Part shown: positions 50,291-63,946 of the stretch, piece by piece
How positions within the stretch are numbered: the stretch's first letter is position 1
Layout of the letters: every line of letters begins with the position of its first letter
NCBI RefSeq assembly: GCF_016597785.1
Contig: NZ_JAENJG010000001.1
Location: 1,913,392 to 1,977,391, forward strand
Reading direction: 5' to 3'
Length of the DNA: 64,000 bases
From: Leucobacter sp. L43
GTDB taxonomy: Bacteria; Actinomycetota; Actinomycetes; Actinomycetales; Microbacteriaceae
The notes under the pieces: model-generated
Databases searched by the model: none
Seen by the model: only the letters and a program-made list of their open reading frames with translations
What the model was told of the DNA's origin: nothing
Position numbers and translations under genes: made by a program

Positions 50291-50305
50291 CCGATCGATC
50301 GGTCA
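50288..50305. promoter_or_regulatory. 18-base perfect palindrome after the PEBP gene
   Basis: TGACCGATCGATCGGTCA is a perfect palindrome that includes the PEBP stop codon. It has no loop, so it is more likely a protein site (TetR-like operators look similar) than a terminator. It is 155 bases upstream of the TrpX-type gene and could control that operon. Confidence 0.4.
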
Positions 50306-50459
50306 GGAATTACAACGCCTCGGTCACGAAGAGGGCCCCGAGTTGCTCCCGCGGGGGGATCGCGGTCTACGATGCTTGAATCGGCGTAAGTTCTCGCCGA
50401 CTCGCTCAGTTCGCCGAAGCACTGACCCGGCGACGTCCCCCACAAAGGATTCGATACCC

Positions 50460-51467
50460 ATGCGACAGACCTCGTTCCGCCGCCGCGCCCTCACCATCGC
50501 CGGCGTCACCGCAGCGGCAGCACTCACCCTCAGCGCCTGCTCCTCACCCGACTCGTCAGGCGAGGGAGGATCAGCGGAGACCTTCAACATCGGCATCAGC
50601 CAGTTCGTGCAGCACCCGGCACTCGACTCCGCGACCGAGGGCTTCAAGCAGGCGTTCATCGACGCGGGATACGTCGATGGCGAGACGGTGAACTTCGACG
50701 AGCAGAACGCGAACGCAGAGCAGGCCACTGCCGTCACCATCGCGCAGGGCTTCGCGACCTCCGACAACGATCTCGTGCTGGCAGTGGCGACACCGGCAGC
50801 GCAGGCGGCCGCTCAGGCGATCACCGACAAGCCGATCCTCTTCACCGCGGTGACCGACGCGGTGTCAGCAGAGCTCGTCGACTCCAACGAGACCCCCGGT
50901 GGCAACGTGACCGGAACCAGCGACCTGGCCCCGCTCGACGAGCAGCTGAAGATGCTGCAGGAGATCGTGCCCGACGCGAAGAAGGTCGGCATCGTCTACG
51001 CATCGGGCGAGGTGAACTCCGAGGTGCAGGTCTCGGCGGCCGAGGAGGCCGCGAGCGACCTCGACCTCGAGATCGTCACGAAGACCGTGACCACTGCCAA
51101 CGACATCGCTCAGGCGACCGAAGCGCTCGGAGACGTCGACGCGATCTACGTGCCGACCGACAACCTCGTCGTCTCGGGCATCGCCTCGCTCGTGCAGGTC
51201 GCGGAGGAGAAGCAGATCCCCGTCATCGGGGCCGAGGCCGGCACCGTCGAGGGCGGCGCGGTCGCGACGCTCGGCATCGACTACACGGATCTGGGGCATC
51301 AGACCGGTGAGATGGCCATCAAGATCCTGGAAGACGGAGCCGACCCTGCAGAGATGGCAGTCGAGGTCTCCAAGAGCTTCACGTACGTGGTGAATCCGGG
51401 CGCCGCAGAGCGCATGGGTGTCGAGATCCCGAAGGATATCCTCGACCAGGCGGAAACCGTCGAGTAA
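50460..51467 (+). CDS. TrpX-type ABC substrate-binding lipoprotein
   Basis: A 335-residue periplasmic-binding-protein-like (ABC_sub_bind) lipoprotein. The signal peptide is SFRRRALTIAG..., with lipobox LTLSAC (Cys27). The mature part has the NIGISQFVQHPALD start, KVGIVYASGEVNS near residue 180 and DAIYVPTDN near 225, as in the tryptophan/tyrosine importer family TrpXYZ. The ATG has AAAGGA 11 bases upstream. A possible promoter lies in front: TTGCTC (50343) and TACGAT (50368-50373), 19 bases apart. It works with the permease and ATPase encoded next. Cargo is not certain. Confidence 0.87.
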   Translation: MRQTSFRRRALTIAGVTAAAALTLSACSSPDSSGEGGSAETFNIGISQFVQHPALDSATEGFKQAFIDAGYVDGETVNFDEQNANAEQATAVTIAQGFATSDNDLVLAVATPAAQAAAQAITDKPILFTAVTDAVSAELVDSNETPGGNVTGTSDLAPLDEQLKMLQEIVPDAKKVGIVYASGEVNSEVQVSAAEEAASDLDLEIVTKTVTTANDIAQATEALGDVDAIYVPTDNLVVSGIASLVQVAEEKQIPVIGAEAGTVEGGAVATLGIDYTDLGHQTGEMAIKILEDGADPAEMAVEVSKSFTYVVNPGAAERMGVEIPKDILDQAETVE

Positions 51468-51527
51468 CCCCGGGCCCCCGGCCCGCACGGTTTCTCCAGC
51501 ACACGACACGAACAGGATGACCATCGC

Positions 51528-52583
51528 ATGATCGGCGCGCTCGAACTCGGCCTCATCTACGGGGTGATGGCACTGGGCGTCTACCTGACGTTCCGAGTGC
51601 TCAACTTCCCGGACCTCACGGTCGACGGCAGCTTCACCACCGGCGCTGCTGTCGCGGCCGCGCTGATCACGAACGGTCACAACCCCGTCCTCGCCACCCT
51701 CGCCGGTGGCGGGGCGGGGATCGTCGCAGGCATCATCACCGGCCTGCTGCACACGAAGGGCCGCATCGACGGCCTCCTCTCCGGAATCCTGACGATGATC
51801 GCCCTCTGGTCGATCAACCTGCGAATCATGGGCACCGCGAAGGAGGGCACCGCGGTCGCCGCCAACCTCCCGCTGCTGCGGGCCGACACGGTCTTCACCC
51901 CGCTGCGCGAAGGAGAGCTCCTCGGCACCTGGGGCGGCGTCGCCATCATTCTCCTCGCCGTGCTCGTGCTGAAGGTCGTGGTCGACTGGTTCCTCTCGAC
52001 CAACCTCGGGCTCGCCATTCAGGCGACCGGAGACAACGGGCCGATGATCCGCAGCTTCGGCGTGAACACCGATCGCACGACGATTCTCACCCTCGCCATC
52101 TCGAACGGATTCGTGGGGCTCTGCGGGGCGCTCGTCGCGCAGTATCAGGGCTTCGCCGACATCAGCATGGGCGTCGGCCTGATTCTCGTCGGGCTCGCAT
52201 CCGTCATCCTCGGCCAGGCCATCTTCGGCCAGCGCTTCATCTGGCTCGCGAGCCTCGCGGTCGTGCTCGGCGCGGTCATCTACCGCCTCATCATCTTCTT
52301 CGCTCTGCGCGCCGGTCTCGATCCGAACGACATGAAGCTCATCACCGCGCTCCTCGTGATCGCGGCGCTCCTGCTGCCGCGGTGGGGGTTCCTGCGCAAG
52401 ATCCCGATGCTGCGACGCAAGGACGGCCGCGTGGTGCTCGAGGAAGTCACCGCCCCGGCCTCCGCCGACGCCTCGCCGAGCGGTGCTGCGCCCGCCGGAG
52501 CCACGACCGCGCGCGTCGGCGCTGATCCCGCGTCGCCCGCGGCCGGCACTACGCCCGAACCCGACACCCAGGCCGGAAGGTAG
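51528..52583 (+). CDS. TrpY-type ABC transporter permease
   Basis: A 351-residue permease of the branched-chain/TrpY class with 8-9 helices. The opening LELGLIYGVMALGVYLTFRVLNFPDLTVDGSF (in part: YGVMALGVYLTFRVLNF and PDLTVDGSF) and the AIQATGDNGPMIRSFGVNT loop near residues 163-181 are typical. Residues about 305-351 form an Ala/Pro/Thr/Gly-rich tail with no predicted structure, longer than usual for the family. It lies 60 bases after the binding-protein gene and 4 bases before the ATPase gene. Confidence 0.87.
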   Translation: MIGALELGLIYGVMALGVYLTFRVLNFPDLTVDGSFTTGAAVAAALITNGHNPVLATLAGGGAGIVAGIITGLLHTKGRIDGLLSGILTMIALWSINLRIMGTAKEGTAVAANLPLLRADTVFTPLREGELLGTWGGVAIILLAVLVLKVVVDWFLSTNLGLAIQATGDNGPMIRSFGVNTDRTTILTLAISNGFVGLCGALVAQYQGFADISMGVGLILVGLASVILGQAIFGQRFIWLASLAVVLGAVIYRLIIFFALRAGLDPNDMKLITALLVIAALLLPRWGFLRKIPMLRRKDGRVVLEEVTAPASADASPSGAAPAGATTARVGADPASPAAGTTPEPDTQAGR

Positions 52584-52587
52584 CCGC

Positions 52588-53379
52588 ATGCTCACCATTG
52601 AACGCATCGAGAAGACGTTCTTCCCCGGCACCGTCAACGAGCGCCGCGCACTCGGCGGCCTCAGCCTGCGCCTCGACGAAGGCGACTTCGTCACCGTCAT
52701 CGGCTCCAACGGCGCCGGCAAATCGACATTGCTGAACGCCATCTCGGGTCGCTACAGCGTCGACTCCGGCAGCATCGAGATCGACGGCCAGCGCGTCAAC
52801 AAGCTCAAGGAGTACCAGCGCGCCAAGTTCATCGGCCGTGTGTTCCAGGACCCCATGGCGGGCACCGCTCCCGATCTGACGATCGAGCAGAACCTTGCGC
52901 TCGCCGAGCGTCGGGGCAAGAGCCGCGGGCTCGGGCTCGCGCTCAGCCGTACGCTCCGCGAGCGCTTCCGTGAAGAGCTCACCGCGCTCGAACTCGGTCT
53001 CGAGCACCGGCTCACCGCCAAGGTCGGCCTGCTCTCCGGCGGCCAGCGGCAGGCGTTGTCGCTGCTCATGGCCGGATTCACGCGTCCCAGCATCCTGCTG
53101 CTCGACGAGCACACCGCCGCACTCGACCCGCAGCGCGCGGCACTCGTCACCGAGCTGACCGACCGAATCGTCTCCCAGGGCGCGCTCACGACGCTGATGG
53201 TGACGCACAACATGGAGCAGGCGCTGCGACTCGGCAACCGCCTCATCATGATGCACGAGGGCAACATCGTGTTCGAGGCGTCGGCGGAGCAGAAGCGCGA
53301 GCTCACGGTGCCGCGCCTGCTCGAGGAGTTCGCGAAGATCAAGGGCGCGCAGCTCGACGATCGCGCCCTGCTGGCCTGA
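52588..53379 (+). CDS. TrpZ-type ABC transporter ATP-binding protein
   Basis: A 263-residue ATPase with Walker A GSNGAGKS (residues 39-46), signature LSGGQRQAL, Walker B ILLLDEHTAALDP and the switch His in THNMEQA. The DEHTAALDP form and the KTFFPGTVNERRAL start are characteristic of the TrpXYZ-type importer ATPase rather than of LivF/LivG. It completes the three-gene operon 50460-53379. A CCGAGA/TCTCGG hairpin about 25-50 bases after the stop may terminate it. Confidence 0.88.
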   Translation: MLTIERIEKTFFPGTVNERRALGGLSLRLDEGDFVTVIGSNGAGKSTLLNAISGRYSVDSGSIEIDGQRVNKLKEYQRAKFIGRVFQDPMAGTAPDLTIEQNLALAERRGKSRGLGLALSRTLRERFREELTALELGLEHRLTAKVGLLSGGQRQALSLLMAGFTRPSILLLDEHTAALDPQRAALVTELTDRIVSQGALTTLMVTHNMEQALRLGNRLIMMHEGNIVFEASAEQKRELTVPRLLEEFAKIKGAQLDDRALLA

Positions 53380-53481
53380 GGCGCATCGCCGACGGGGTCT
53401 CCTGCGGGATCTCCAACGGCCGAGACAGCCGGGAGATCTCGGCTTCGGCGCGCGCTCCCGCCAAACATGCGCGACCACTCA

Positions 53482-53487
53482 TACAGT
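53482..53487 (+). promoter_or_regulatory. -10 box TACAGT of the PutA-like gene
   Basis: TACAGT ends 6 bases before the ATG at 53494. There is no ribosome site of normal spacing, so the message is probably leaderless. This decides the start at 53494 over an in-frame ATG at 53467. Confidence 0.5.
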
Positions 53488-53493
53488 GGGGTC

Positions 53494-56400
53494 ATGGCAG
53501 CTGAACCCATCGCCCCGGCGTCGGTGTGGGACGCCGTGTCCGAACGATCCGAAGCGCTGGCGCACGCTTGGATCTCAGCCCTGCGCGATCGGGCGCCGGA
53601 TGAGACGGTGCACCCCCGCGGATCCGGGCACCTGCTCGAGGGGCTGCGCCGCGATCCCGAGAGTTTCGAATTCACACGGAGGCTGCTCGAGCTCGTCGCC
53701 GGAACGGAAGACGCGTTCGCTTCGGCGGTCGGACTCCATGCCATGTCGCAGGAAGTACCGGATTCCATGCCCGCGCGTGACCGGTTCGCGGTACGGGCGG
53801 GTGGAGCGACATCTCTCGGGCTCCCCTGGGCAGTCATGCCCGTCGCTCGCCGCTGGCTCCGGGATCGCGTCTCCGGGCTGGTGCTCGCCGCTCGGTTGCC
53901 CGGCCCAGCGGGCGGAACCGGAACCGCGACCTGGCTCAGCTCGGCCGCAGGAGCAGCGCTCGCCGACGCGCATCGGAGGTACTCCGACGCCGGACTGCGG
54001 GCAGTCACGCGGCCGCTCGGCAACGGCGTGCACGGGCCCGACGGCGCTGCCGGGGAAGTGGCGCGACTCGCCGCGCTCGCAGCCCATCCAACCGTCGCGC
54101 ATCTGGTGGTCGAACCGGAGCGCATCGCCCCCGGCGGCACGGAGTGGACGTTCGACGACGACGTCGCGCGCGCCGCATCCGCACTCGAACCCGTGCTGCG
54201 CGCCTCGGCTGAGCACGGAACCACGATTCATCTGTCCGCTCGAAACGTGCGGTGGGCGCGCATGCTGCCCGAGATCGCGATTCGTGCACTCGTCGACCCC
54301 GCGCTCGACCGAGCGCGCATCGGGGTGCAGTTGCTCGCCGAACTGCCGGAGTCGCGCGAGTACTACGGCCGTCTGAGTCGTTGGGCGCAGCGCCGCGTCG
54401 CCGAGGGCGGGGCGCCGGCCGAAGTCGTCATCGGCGTGGGCGGCGTGGCCGGAGGCGAACGCATCGCGTCGATCGAATCGGGGCTCCCGGTGCCGGTGCT
54501 GGAAGAACGCGTGGACGTGCTCGCACAGCTGCTGCGGCTGACGGAACTCGCGCTGCACCCGGGACGAGCGGCGGTGCTGCGGCCCGTGATCGCCACAGAG
54601 GACGTGCTCGTGCTCGCGGCCGCGGTCGCCCTGGCTGACGAGCTCGGATCGCGAGAACTCAGCGCGGTGCAGTTGCGCAGCGGCGTCGCCCCCGGGCTCG
54701 CATCGGTGCTTCGCGAGACCCTCCCCGATGTGCGCGTCGTCGTGCCCGTCGTCCCTCCGAAGGAATTCGGCGGTGCCGTCGATCTGCTCGTCGGCATCGC
54801 AGCTGAAGCCGCCGATCCAGACTCGGGACTGTCCAGACTCGAGGCGCTCATCGCACGGGAACCCGAATCCGGGGGAGGTGAGGACGACGCCGGAGAGATC
54901 GCGAGCGAACCCGCTGAGCTGACGCGCGAACGGGCGCTGTCGCAAGCGTTCACCGAGTTCGGCACCGCACTCGCACGGGCAGCGGAGCCGGCTCCGGCGT
55001 CGCACCGCACCCAGAACCGGGCGCGCGAATGGGATCCGTCGGAGCGCGACAGTGCGTTGTTCTACCGCGCCCCCGACGAACCGGCGCGATTCGAGACCGG
55101 TGGCCTCACTGCTGCGGTACTGGGGCTGACGAGGGGGTCGACGGGAGAGTTCACCCTCGAGGCCGTCGCCCCGCCGCGCGCGATCCCCGCCGTGTCGGAA
55201 TCCGGTTTCGCGAACGAGCCGGCCACCGACGCGACCGTGGCGGCGAATCGCGAGTGGGCGCGAGACCTCTTCGCGGAAGCCCGTGCACGGACGGGTGACG
55301 ACGATGCCGCGAACGCCACGATTGCCCTCTCGGCAGCCGATCTCGATCCGGAACTCGTCGCGGAGGATGCGCGTTCTCGAGCCGAAGCGTGGTCGGCCCA
55401 GTCGACCCGCACGCGGGCGTCACGGCTGCGCCGCTCGGCACTCGCGATGGTCGCCGCACGGGATCGACTGATTCAGCTGCTGGCCGCCGACACGGGCGCC
55501 CCGATCGCCGAGCTCGACGCCGAAGTGGACGACCTGGTGGATGCGGCCCGATACAGCGGCCAGCTCGCCGAGGCGCTCGGTGCGGTGCGCGGCGCCACGT
55601 TCGTCCCGGAGCGGCTCGTGCTCGTCGCCGCCGATGCGCCCACCCCGCTCGCCGTGCAGGCGGAAGCGGTCTTCGCCGCGCTGGCAGCGGGAAGCGGGGT
55701 GCTCTGGCTCGTGCCGCACCGCCTCCTGGCATCGGCGTCGGCCGTGATCGAAGAATGCGAGGTCGGTGGCCTGACGCCCGGTGTGGTGCGGCTCGAAGCC
55801 GCAGTCGTCGGCCGAACCGTTGCCGAGCTCGCGGCACATCGAAGCGTCGATCGCGCGGTCGTGATCGGATCCCGTACTGACGCGACCGACCTCGCGCGTC
55901 GTCGGCCCGACCTCCGGGTCGAAGGGCAGTTCCGGCCGCGCGGCTTCGTGCTCGTCACGCCGTCCGCCGACCTGGATCGAGCGATCGACGACGTCGTCGC
56001 CTCGGCGCTCGGCCGCTCGGGAGGCAGTCTTCGCGCCGCCAGGGGCGTGATCCTGCTCGGTAGCGTGGCGCGATCGCGGCGTTTCCGAGAGGGGCTCGCC
56101 GATGCGGTACGAGCCCTCCGGGCCGGCGACAGCGCGCGCGAGTCCGACGCCACGGTCTTGGGCCTCCGGGTCGGCCCGCTGCATGCCCCGGCCGACGAGG
56201 CCGAGCGGCGTGCGCTCTCCGAACTCGCTCGCGGAGAGGAATGGCTCGTGCAACCCGAATCCCTCGATTCGGAGGGACGGGTGTGGAGCCCGGGAGTGCG
56301 GGCAGGGGTCTCGGCGAATGCGACCTTCTGGGACGACGCGCGGACGGTGCCCGTGATCGGCATCACCACAGCGCATTCGCTCTCCGAGGCGTTGGCGCTG

Positions 56401-57288
56401 CAGAACCGTGAGGGCACCGGCGGCGTGGCGGCGATCTACTCCAACGACGGGGACGAGATCGGTGCCTGGCTGGAGGGCATCGAAGCGGCCGCAGTGTCTG
56501 TCAACCGTGCGACGACGCATGTTCGCGTGGAGCGGCACCCGGGCGGAGGGTGGAACGATGCCGGCATGGGGCTCTCCGGCCTCGCCGGCGGGCCGAACCG
56601 ATTGATCGCCCTGGGCTCGTGGCGCGTTCGGGAGGGGAGCCGGAGCGAGACCCTGCATCTGCGCGGGCTCGAACCCGAGATCCGGTTGCTCATCGAGACG
56701 CTGCAGCCCGTGCTGCCCTATCAGGCGTTCGACGAGCTCAGGCGCGCCGCGCTCGCCGACGCCTTCACGTGGCGCACGTCGTTCGGCGTCGATCGCGACA
56801 CGATCGGGCTCGGGATCGAGCGGAACCTCATCCGGCACCGACCCGTCGCCACGCACGTGCGTCTCGCGGAAGGCGGAGCCCTCGTCGCCCTCGCACGCGT
56901 CATCGCCGCCGCGCTGCTCGCTCGCGCACCGATCACGGTCTCGACCGGAGAGGTGCTCCCCGTCGAACTCACCGAGTTCCTGGAGCACCGCGACATCGAG
57001 CTGTCGCTCGAGCGCGATGAGGACTGGCTCGAGCGACTGGCGGTGGCCGGGGCGGTAGCCGCTGACGGGACCCGGGCCCTCCGGGTGCGCCTCATCGACG
57101 GTGACCGTGTTCGGGCGGCGGAGTGGCTCGGACCGCAGGATCGCGTCGCCATCTGGGCGGAGCCAGTGACGATGGCGGGTCCGGTCGAGTTGCTCTCCCT
57201 GGTTCGGGAGCAAGCAATCTCTGCGCGGGCGAACCGGCACGGGCTCGCGGTGACCGTGCCGGGGCTCGATGACGCGATCGAGCCGTGA
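53494..57288 (+). CDS. PutA-like protein (proline dehydrogenase + aldehyde dehydrogenase fold) with both active sites degenerate
   Basis: A 1264-residue protein collinear with bifunctional PutA. Residues about 30-460 follow the PRODH half and about 590-1100 the aldehyde dehydrogenase half. Key residues are lost. The flavin-site RLVKGA becomes VIGVGG (Lys replaced by Val315). The substrate arginines of the RRLEEN stretch become GIAAEA-like residues near 450. In the dehydrogenase the E-T-S-G-K-N motif reads Q812-F-R-P-R-G, and the GQKCSA nucleophile motif reads GGSLRA (Leu846 at the Cys position). The frame is intact throughout. A redox enzyme is therefore unlikely; a structural, regulatory or binding role is possible. 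It ends 4 bases from the convergent ElaA-like gene. Confidence 0.8.
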   Translation: MAAEPIAPASVWDAVSERSEALAHAWISALRDRAPDETVHPRGSGHLLEGLRRDPESFEFTRRLLELVAGTEDAFASAVGLHAMSQEVPDSMPARDRFAVRAGGATSLGLPWAVMPVARRWLRDRVSGLVLAARLPGPAGGTGTATWLSSAAGAALADAHRRYSDAGLRAVTRPLGNGVHGPDGAAGEVARLAALAAHPTVAHLVVEPERIAPGGTEWTFDDDVARAASALEPVLRASAEHGTTIHLSARNVRWARMLPEIAIRALVDPALDRARIGVQLLAELPESREYYGRLSRWAQRRVAEGGAPAEVVIGVGGVAGGERIASIESGLPVPVLEERVDVLAQLLRLTELALHPGRAAVLRPVIATEDVLVLAAAVALADELGSRELSAVQLRSGVAPGLASVLRETLPDVRVVVPVVPPKEFGGAVDLLVGIAAEAADPDSGLSRLEALIAREPESGGGEDDAGEIASEPAELTRERALSQAFTEFGTALARAAEPAPASHRTQNRAREWDPSERDSALFYRAPDEPARFETGGLTAAVLGLTRGSTGEFTLEAVAPPRAIPAVSESGFANEPATDATVAANREWARDLFAEARARTGDDDAANATIALSAADLDPELVAEDARSRAEAWSAQSTRTRASRLRRSALAMVAARDRLIQLLAADTGAPIAELDAEVDDLVDAARYSGQLAEALGAVRGATFVPERLVLVAADAPTPLAVQAEAVFAALAAGSGVLWLVPHRLLASASAVIEECEVGGLTPGVVRLEAAVVGRTVAELAAHRSVDRAVVIGSRTDATDLARRRPDLRVEGQFRPRGFVLVTPSADLDRAIDDVVASALGRSGGSLRAARGVILLGSVARSRRFREGLADAVRALRAGDSARESDATVLGLRVGPLHAPADEAERRALSELARGEEWLVQPESLDSEGRVWSPGVRAGVSANATFWDDARTVPVIGITTAHSLSEALALQNREGTGGVAAIYSNDGDEIGAWLEGIEAAAVSVNRATTHVRVERHPGGGWNDAGMGLSGLAGGPNRLIALGSWRVREGSRSETLHLRGLEPEIRLLIETLQPVLPYQAFDELRRAALADAFTWRTSFGVDRDTIGLGIERNLIRHRPVATHVRLAEGGALVALARVIAAALLARAPITVSTGEVLPVELTEFLEHRDIELSLERDEDWLERLAVAGAVAADGTRALRVRLIDGDRVRAAEWLGPQDRVAIWAEPVTMAGPVELLSLVREQAISARANRHGLAVTVPGLDDAIEP

Positions 57289-57292
57289 GGCG

Positions 57293-57754
57293 TTAGTTCA
57301 GGCGCATGGGAGTGTGCGGAATGCCGTCCTCGAGATACTCGGCGCCGCAGCTGATGAAACCGAAGCGCGCGTACCAGTCGACCAGGTGCGATTGCGCGTG
57401 GAGCATGATCGGTCGCCCGGCGCACCGTTCGATGGCCGCTTCGAGCAGCACCGCGGCGACACCGTGACCCCGCCACGTCGGGGCGGTGACGACACGACCG
57501 ATGCTGCGGGTGCCGCGCTCGCCGGGCTCTTCCACGAGGATCCGCACGGTTGCCGCGATCGCCCCACTGGCCTCTTCCGCCCAGATCTGAACTGAGCCGC
57601 CCTCCAGATCGCGTCCATCGAGATCGAGGTACACGCAGTCCTGCTCGACCACGAAGACCTCCTGCCGAAGTGCGGCGACACGGTAGAACGTCGTCGCGGA
57701 CATGTCGGCGACGTGAGCGGCCTGCAGCGTCAGTTCCTCGGGAAGATCTCTCAT
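57293..57754 (-). CDS. GNAT-family N-acetyltransferase, ElaA-like
   Basis: A 153-residue acetyltransferase of the ElaA type. The family starts with a helix that ends RQEVFVVEQDCVYLDLDGRD (residues about 30-49). The acetyl-CoA loop is in RVVTAPTWRGHGVAAVLL (about 85-103; R-G-x-G-x-A). The C-terminal SHLVDWYARFGFISCGAEYLEDGIPH (in part: HLVDWYARFGF and EDGIPH) is characteristic. Substrate is unknown. The ATG at 57754 is the first Met of the family-like start. The gene lies just upstream of the tRNA-Tyr promoter region on the other strand. Confidence 0.86.
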   Translation of the reverse strand: MRDLPEELTLQAAHVADMSATTFYRVAALRQEVFVVEQDCVYLDLDGRDLEGGSVQIWAEEASGAIAATVRILVEEPGERGTRSIGRVVTAPTWRGHGVAAVLLEAAIERCAGRPIMLHAQSHLVDWYARFGFISCGAEYLEDGIPHTPMRLN

Positions 57755-57870
57755 GCACCGATACTCCCATGCGTCGGCAGCGCGTGCGGGCTCGTCTCGG
57801 TGCGTCCAGGATTTCCGTTCGCGCACTGGAGCCGCTAGGGTAGATTCCTGGTTGCGTTCGCGCGACCGAT

Positions 57871-57955
57871 GGCGGGTTACCCGAGCGGCCAAAGGGGGCT
57901 GACTGTAAATCAGCTGGCAACGCCTACGGGGGTTCGAATCCCTCACCCGCCACCA
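57871..57955 (+). tRNA. tRNA-Tyr (anticodon GTA)
   Basis: 85 bases including an encoded CCA end. The acceptor stem GGCGGGT (57871-57877) pairs with ACCCGCC (57945-57951). The anticodon stem GCTGA/TCAGC holds CTGTAAA with anticodon GTA at 57905-57907. A class-II long variable arm and the T-loop GGTTCGAATCC follow. TAGGGT at 57836-57841 is a possible -10 of its promoter. A strong terminator begins 7 bases after the CCA. Confidence 0.96.
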
Positions 57956-57961
57956 GTACTG

Positions 57962-58011
57962 AAGGCCCCGGCCTCATTGAGAAATCGATGAGGCCGGGGC
58001 CTTTCGCTTTT
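57962..58011 (+). terminator. Rho-independent terminator of tRNA-Tyr
   Basis: AAGGCCCCGGCCTCAT (57962-57977) and ATGAGGCCGGGGCCTT (57988-58003) form a perfect 16-bp stem with a 10-base loop, followed by a T-rich run (TTTCGCTTTT). It separates the tRNA transcript from the rRNA promoter region. Confidence 0.92.
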
Positions 58012-58092
58012 CCCGGGGCGAATGGCCGTGGGATCGGAGGCATCGGAGTCCTGCGCCGCTCGCAGCAGACACGCCCGGGATGTGGGCGCTAG

Positions 58093-58121
58093 TTGCCCTG
58101 CAGCCAGGATCCCCGTAATGT
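58093..58121 (+). promoter_or_regulatory. rrn promoter candidate, upstream
   Basis: TTGCCC (58093-58098) and TAATGT (58116-58121) are separated by 17 bases. It lies about 470 bases before the 16S gene, after the tRNA terminator. Confidence 0.5.
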
Positions 58122-58210
58122 ATTCCCTTGTCAGCGAAACGGAAAACGGCGCGAAAGCGGCCGAGATTCGAATCGGACATCGGCTCTCTCGAGATCACCG
58201 AGAGCAGGAC

Positions 58211-58240
58211 TTGCGAAAGTCTGGCTCGGGCGTGTAAAGT
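58211..58240 (+). promoter_or_regulatory. rrn promoter candidate, main
   Basis: TTGCGA (58211-58216) and TAAAGT (58235-58240, preceded by GTG) are separated by 18 bases. TAAAGT-type -10 boxes are usual in actinobacterial rrn promoters. The transcript would start near 58247. Confidence 0.65.
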
Positions 58241-58370
58241 GAGAGACTCGATCTCACCGCAAGGTGGACGCCCCAAGGGCGGTCCAGCTGGAGCGCGTAT
58301 TGCTCCCAGCGGTAGATGACAGGTTGCTGTTCGGAGCTTCCCTTGGTTGGGTGTGACGGGTGGTGTCTGG

Positions 58371-58393
58371 TCTTTGAGAACTCAATAGTGTGC
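58371..58393 (+). promoter_or_regulatory. rRNA leader antitermination element (boxA-like)
   Basis: TCTTTGAGAACTCAATAGTG and the next three bases match the conserved leader segment of actinobacterial rrn operons, thought to recruit Nus factors. A related copy, TTGAGAACTACACAGTG, recurs in the 16S-23S spacer at 60395-60411. Confidence 0.7.
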
Positions 58394-58560
58394 ACTTAAA
58401 TTGTCATATGCCAATTTAATTTATAATCCCCGACATCCAGGTTTCTGGGTGTGGGAGATTCCTTTTTTGGATAACAAGAATCGTCAGTATTGATGGTTCT
58501 GTTGCCAGATTGAACTCGTTGCATGTTCCGGTTTTTCCCCGGGGCGTGTGGCAATCGTTT

Positions 58561-63683
<5,123 letters not shown>

Positions 63684-63817
63684 TTTCTTCCTCCCCTTGA
63701 GTGTGGGAGGGCATGAGTATCTTCAGTAACGATTGTTTCGCGTCCACTTTGTGGTTCTAGACGTACGGCCACACACGTCCACCTGTTTGGGGTGGGGTGT
63801 GGTCATATGTGAATAGA

Positions 63818-63935
63818 GTTACGGCGGCCATAGCGTCAGGGAAACGCCCGGTCACATTCCGAACCCGGAAGCTAAGACTGATTGCGCCGATGGTACTGCA
63901 AGGGGGACCTTGTGGGAGAGTAGGACACCGCCGGA
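63818..63935 (+). rRNA. 5S ribosomal RNA
   Basis: About 118 bases. It begins GTTACGGCGGCCATAGCG and ends near CACCGCCGGAC, so the terminal stem TACGGCGG/CCGCCGG closes. CCGAACCCGGAAGCTAAG in the middle is the conserved loop B/C segment. It is preceded by a 134-base spacer after 23S. The ends are uncertain by one or two bases. Confidence 0.96.
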
Positions 63936-63946
63936 CACCTTTTACA

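Larger units (their letters stand above)
58012..58560 (+). other. rRNA operon promoter and leader region
   Basis: 549 bases without a gene. They contain two promoter candidates (58093-58121 and 58211-58240), a transcribed leader, and a conserved antitermination-type segment at 58371-58393. An AT-rich tract at 58395-58440 and inverted repeats follow, of the kind that form the 16S processing stem. No further tRNA or open frame of quality is seen. Confidence 0.8.

Noticed and set aside
50291..50459. T-box or other tryptophan riboswitch before the TrpX-type gene
   Set aside because: No T-box core motif, no Trp-rich leader peptide and no terminator/antiterminator pair could be seen in the 169 bases.
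50865..52742. Minus-strand open frame of 625 codons
   Set aside because: Antisense to the TrpX and TrpY genes, which have lipobox, membrane helices and ribosome sites. The frame has no recognisable fold.
55420..57240. Minus-strand open frame of 606 codons opposite the PutA-like gene
   Set aside because: The plus-strand product has a continuous PutA-like pattern. The opposite frame is a GC-driven shadow.
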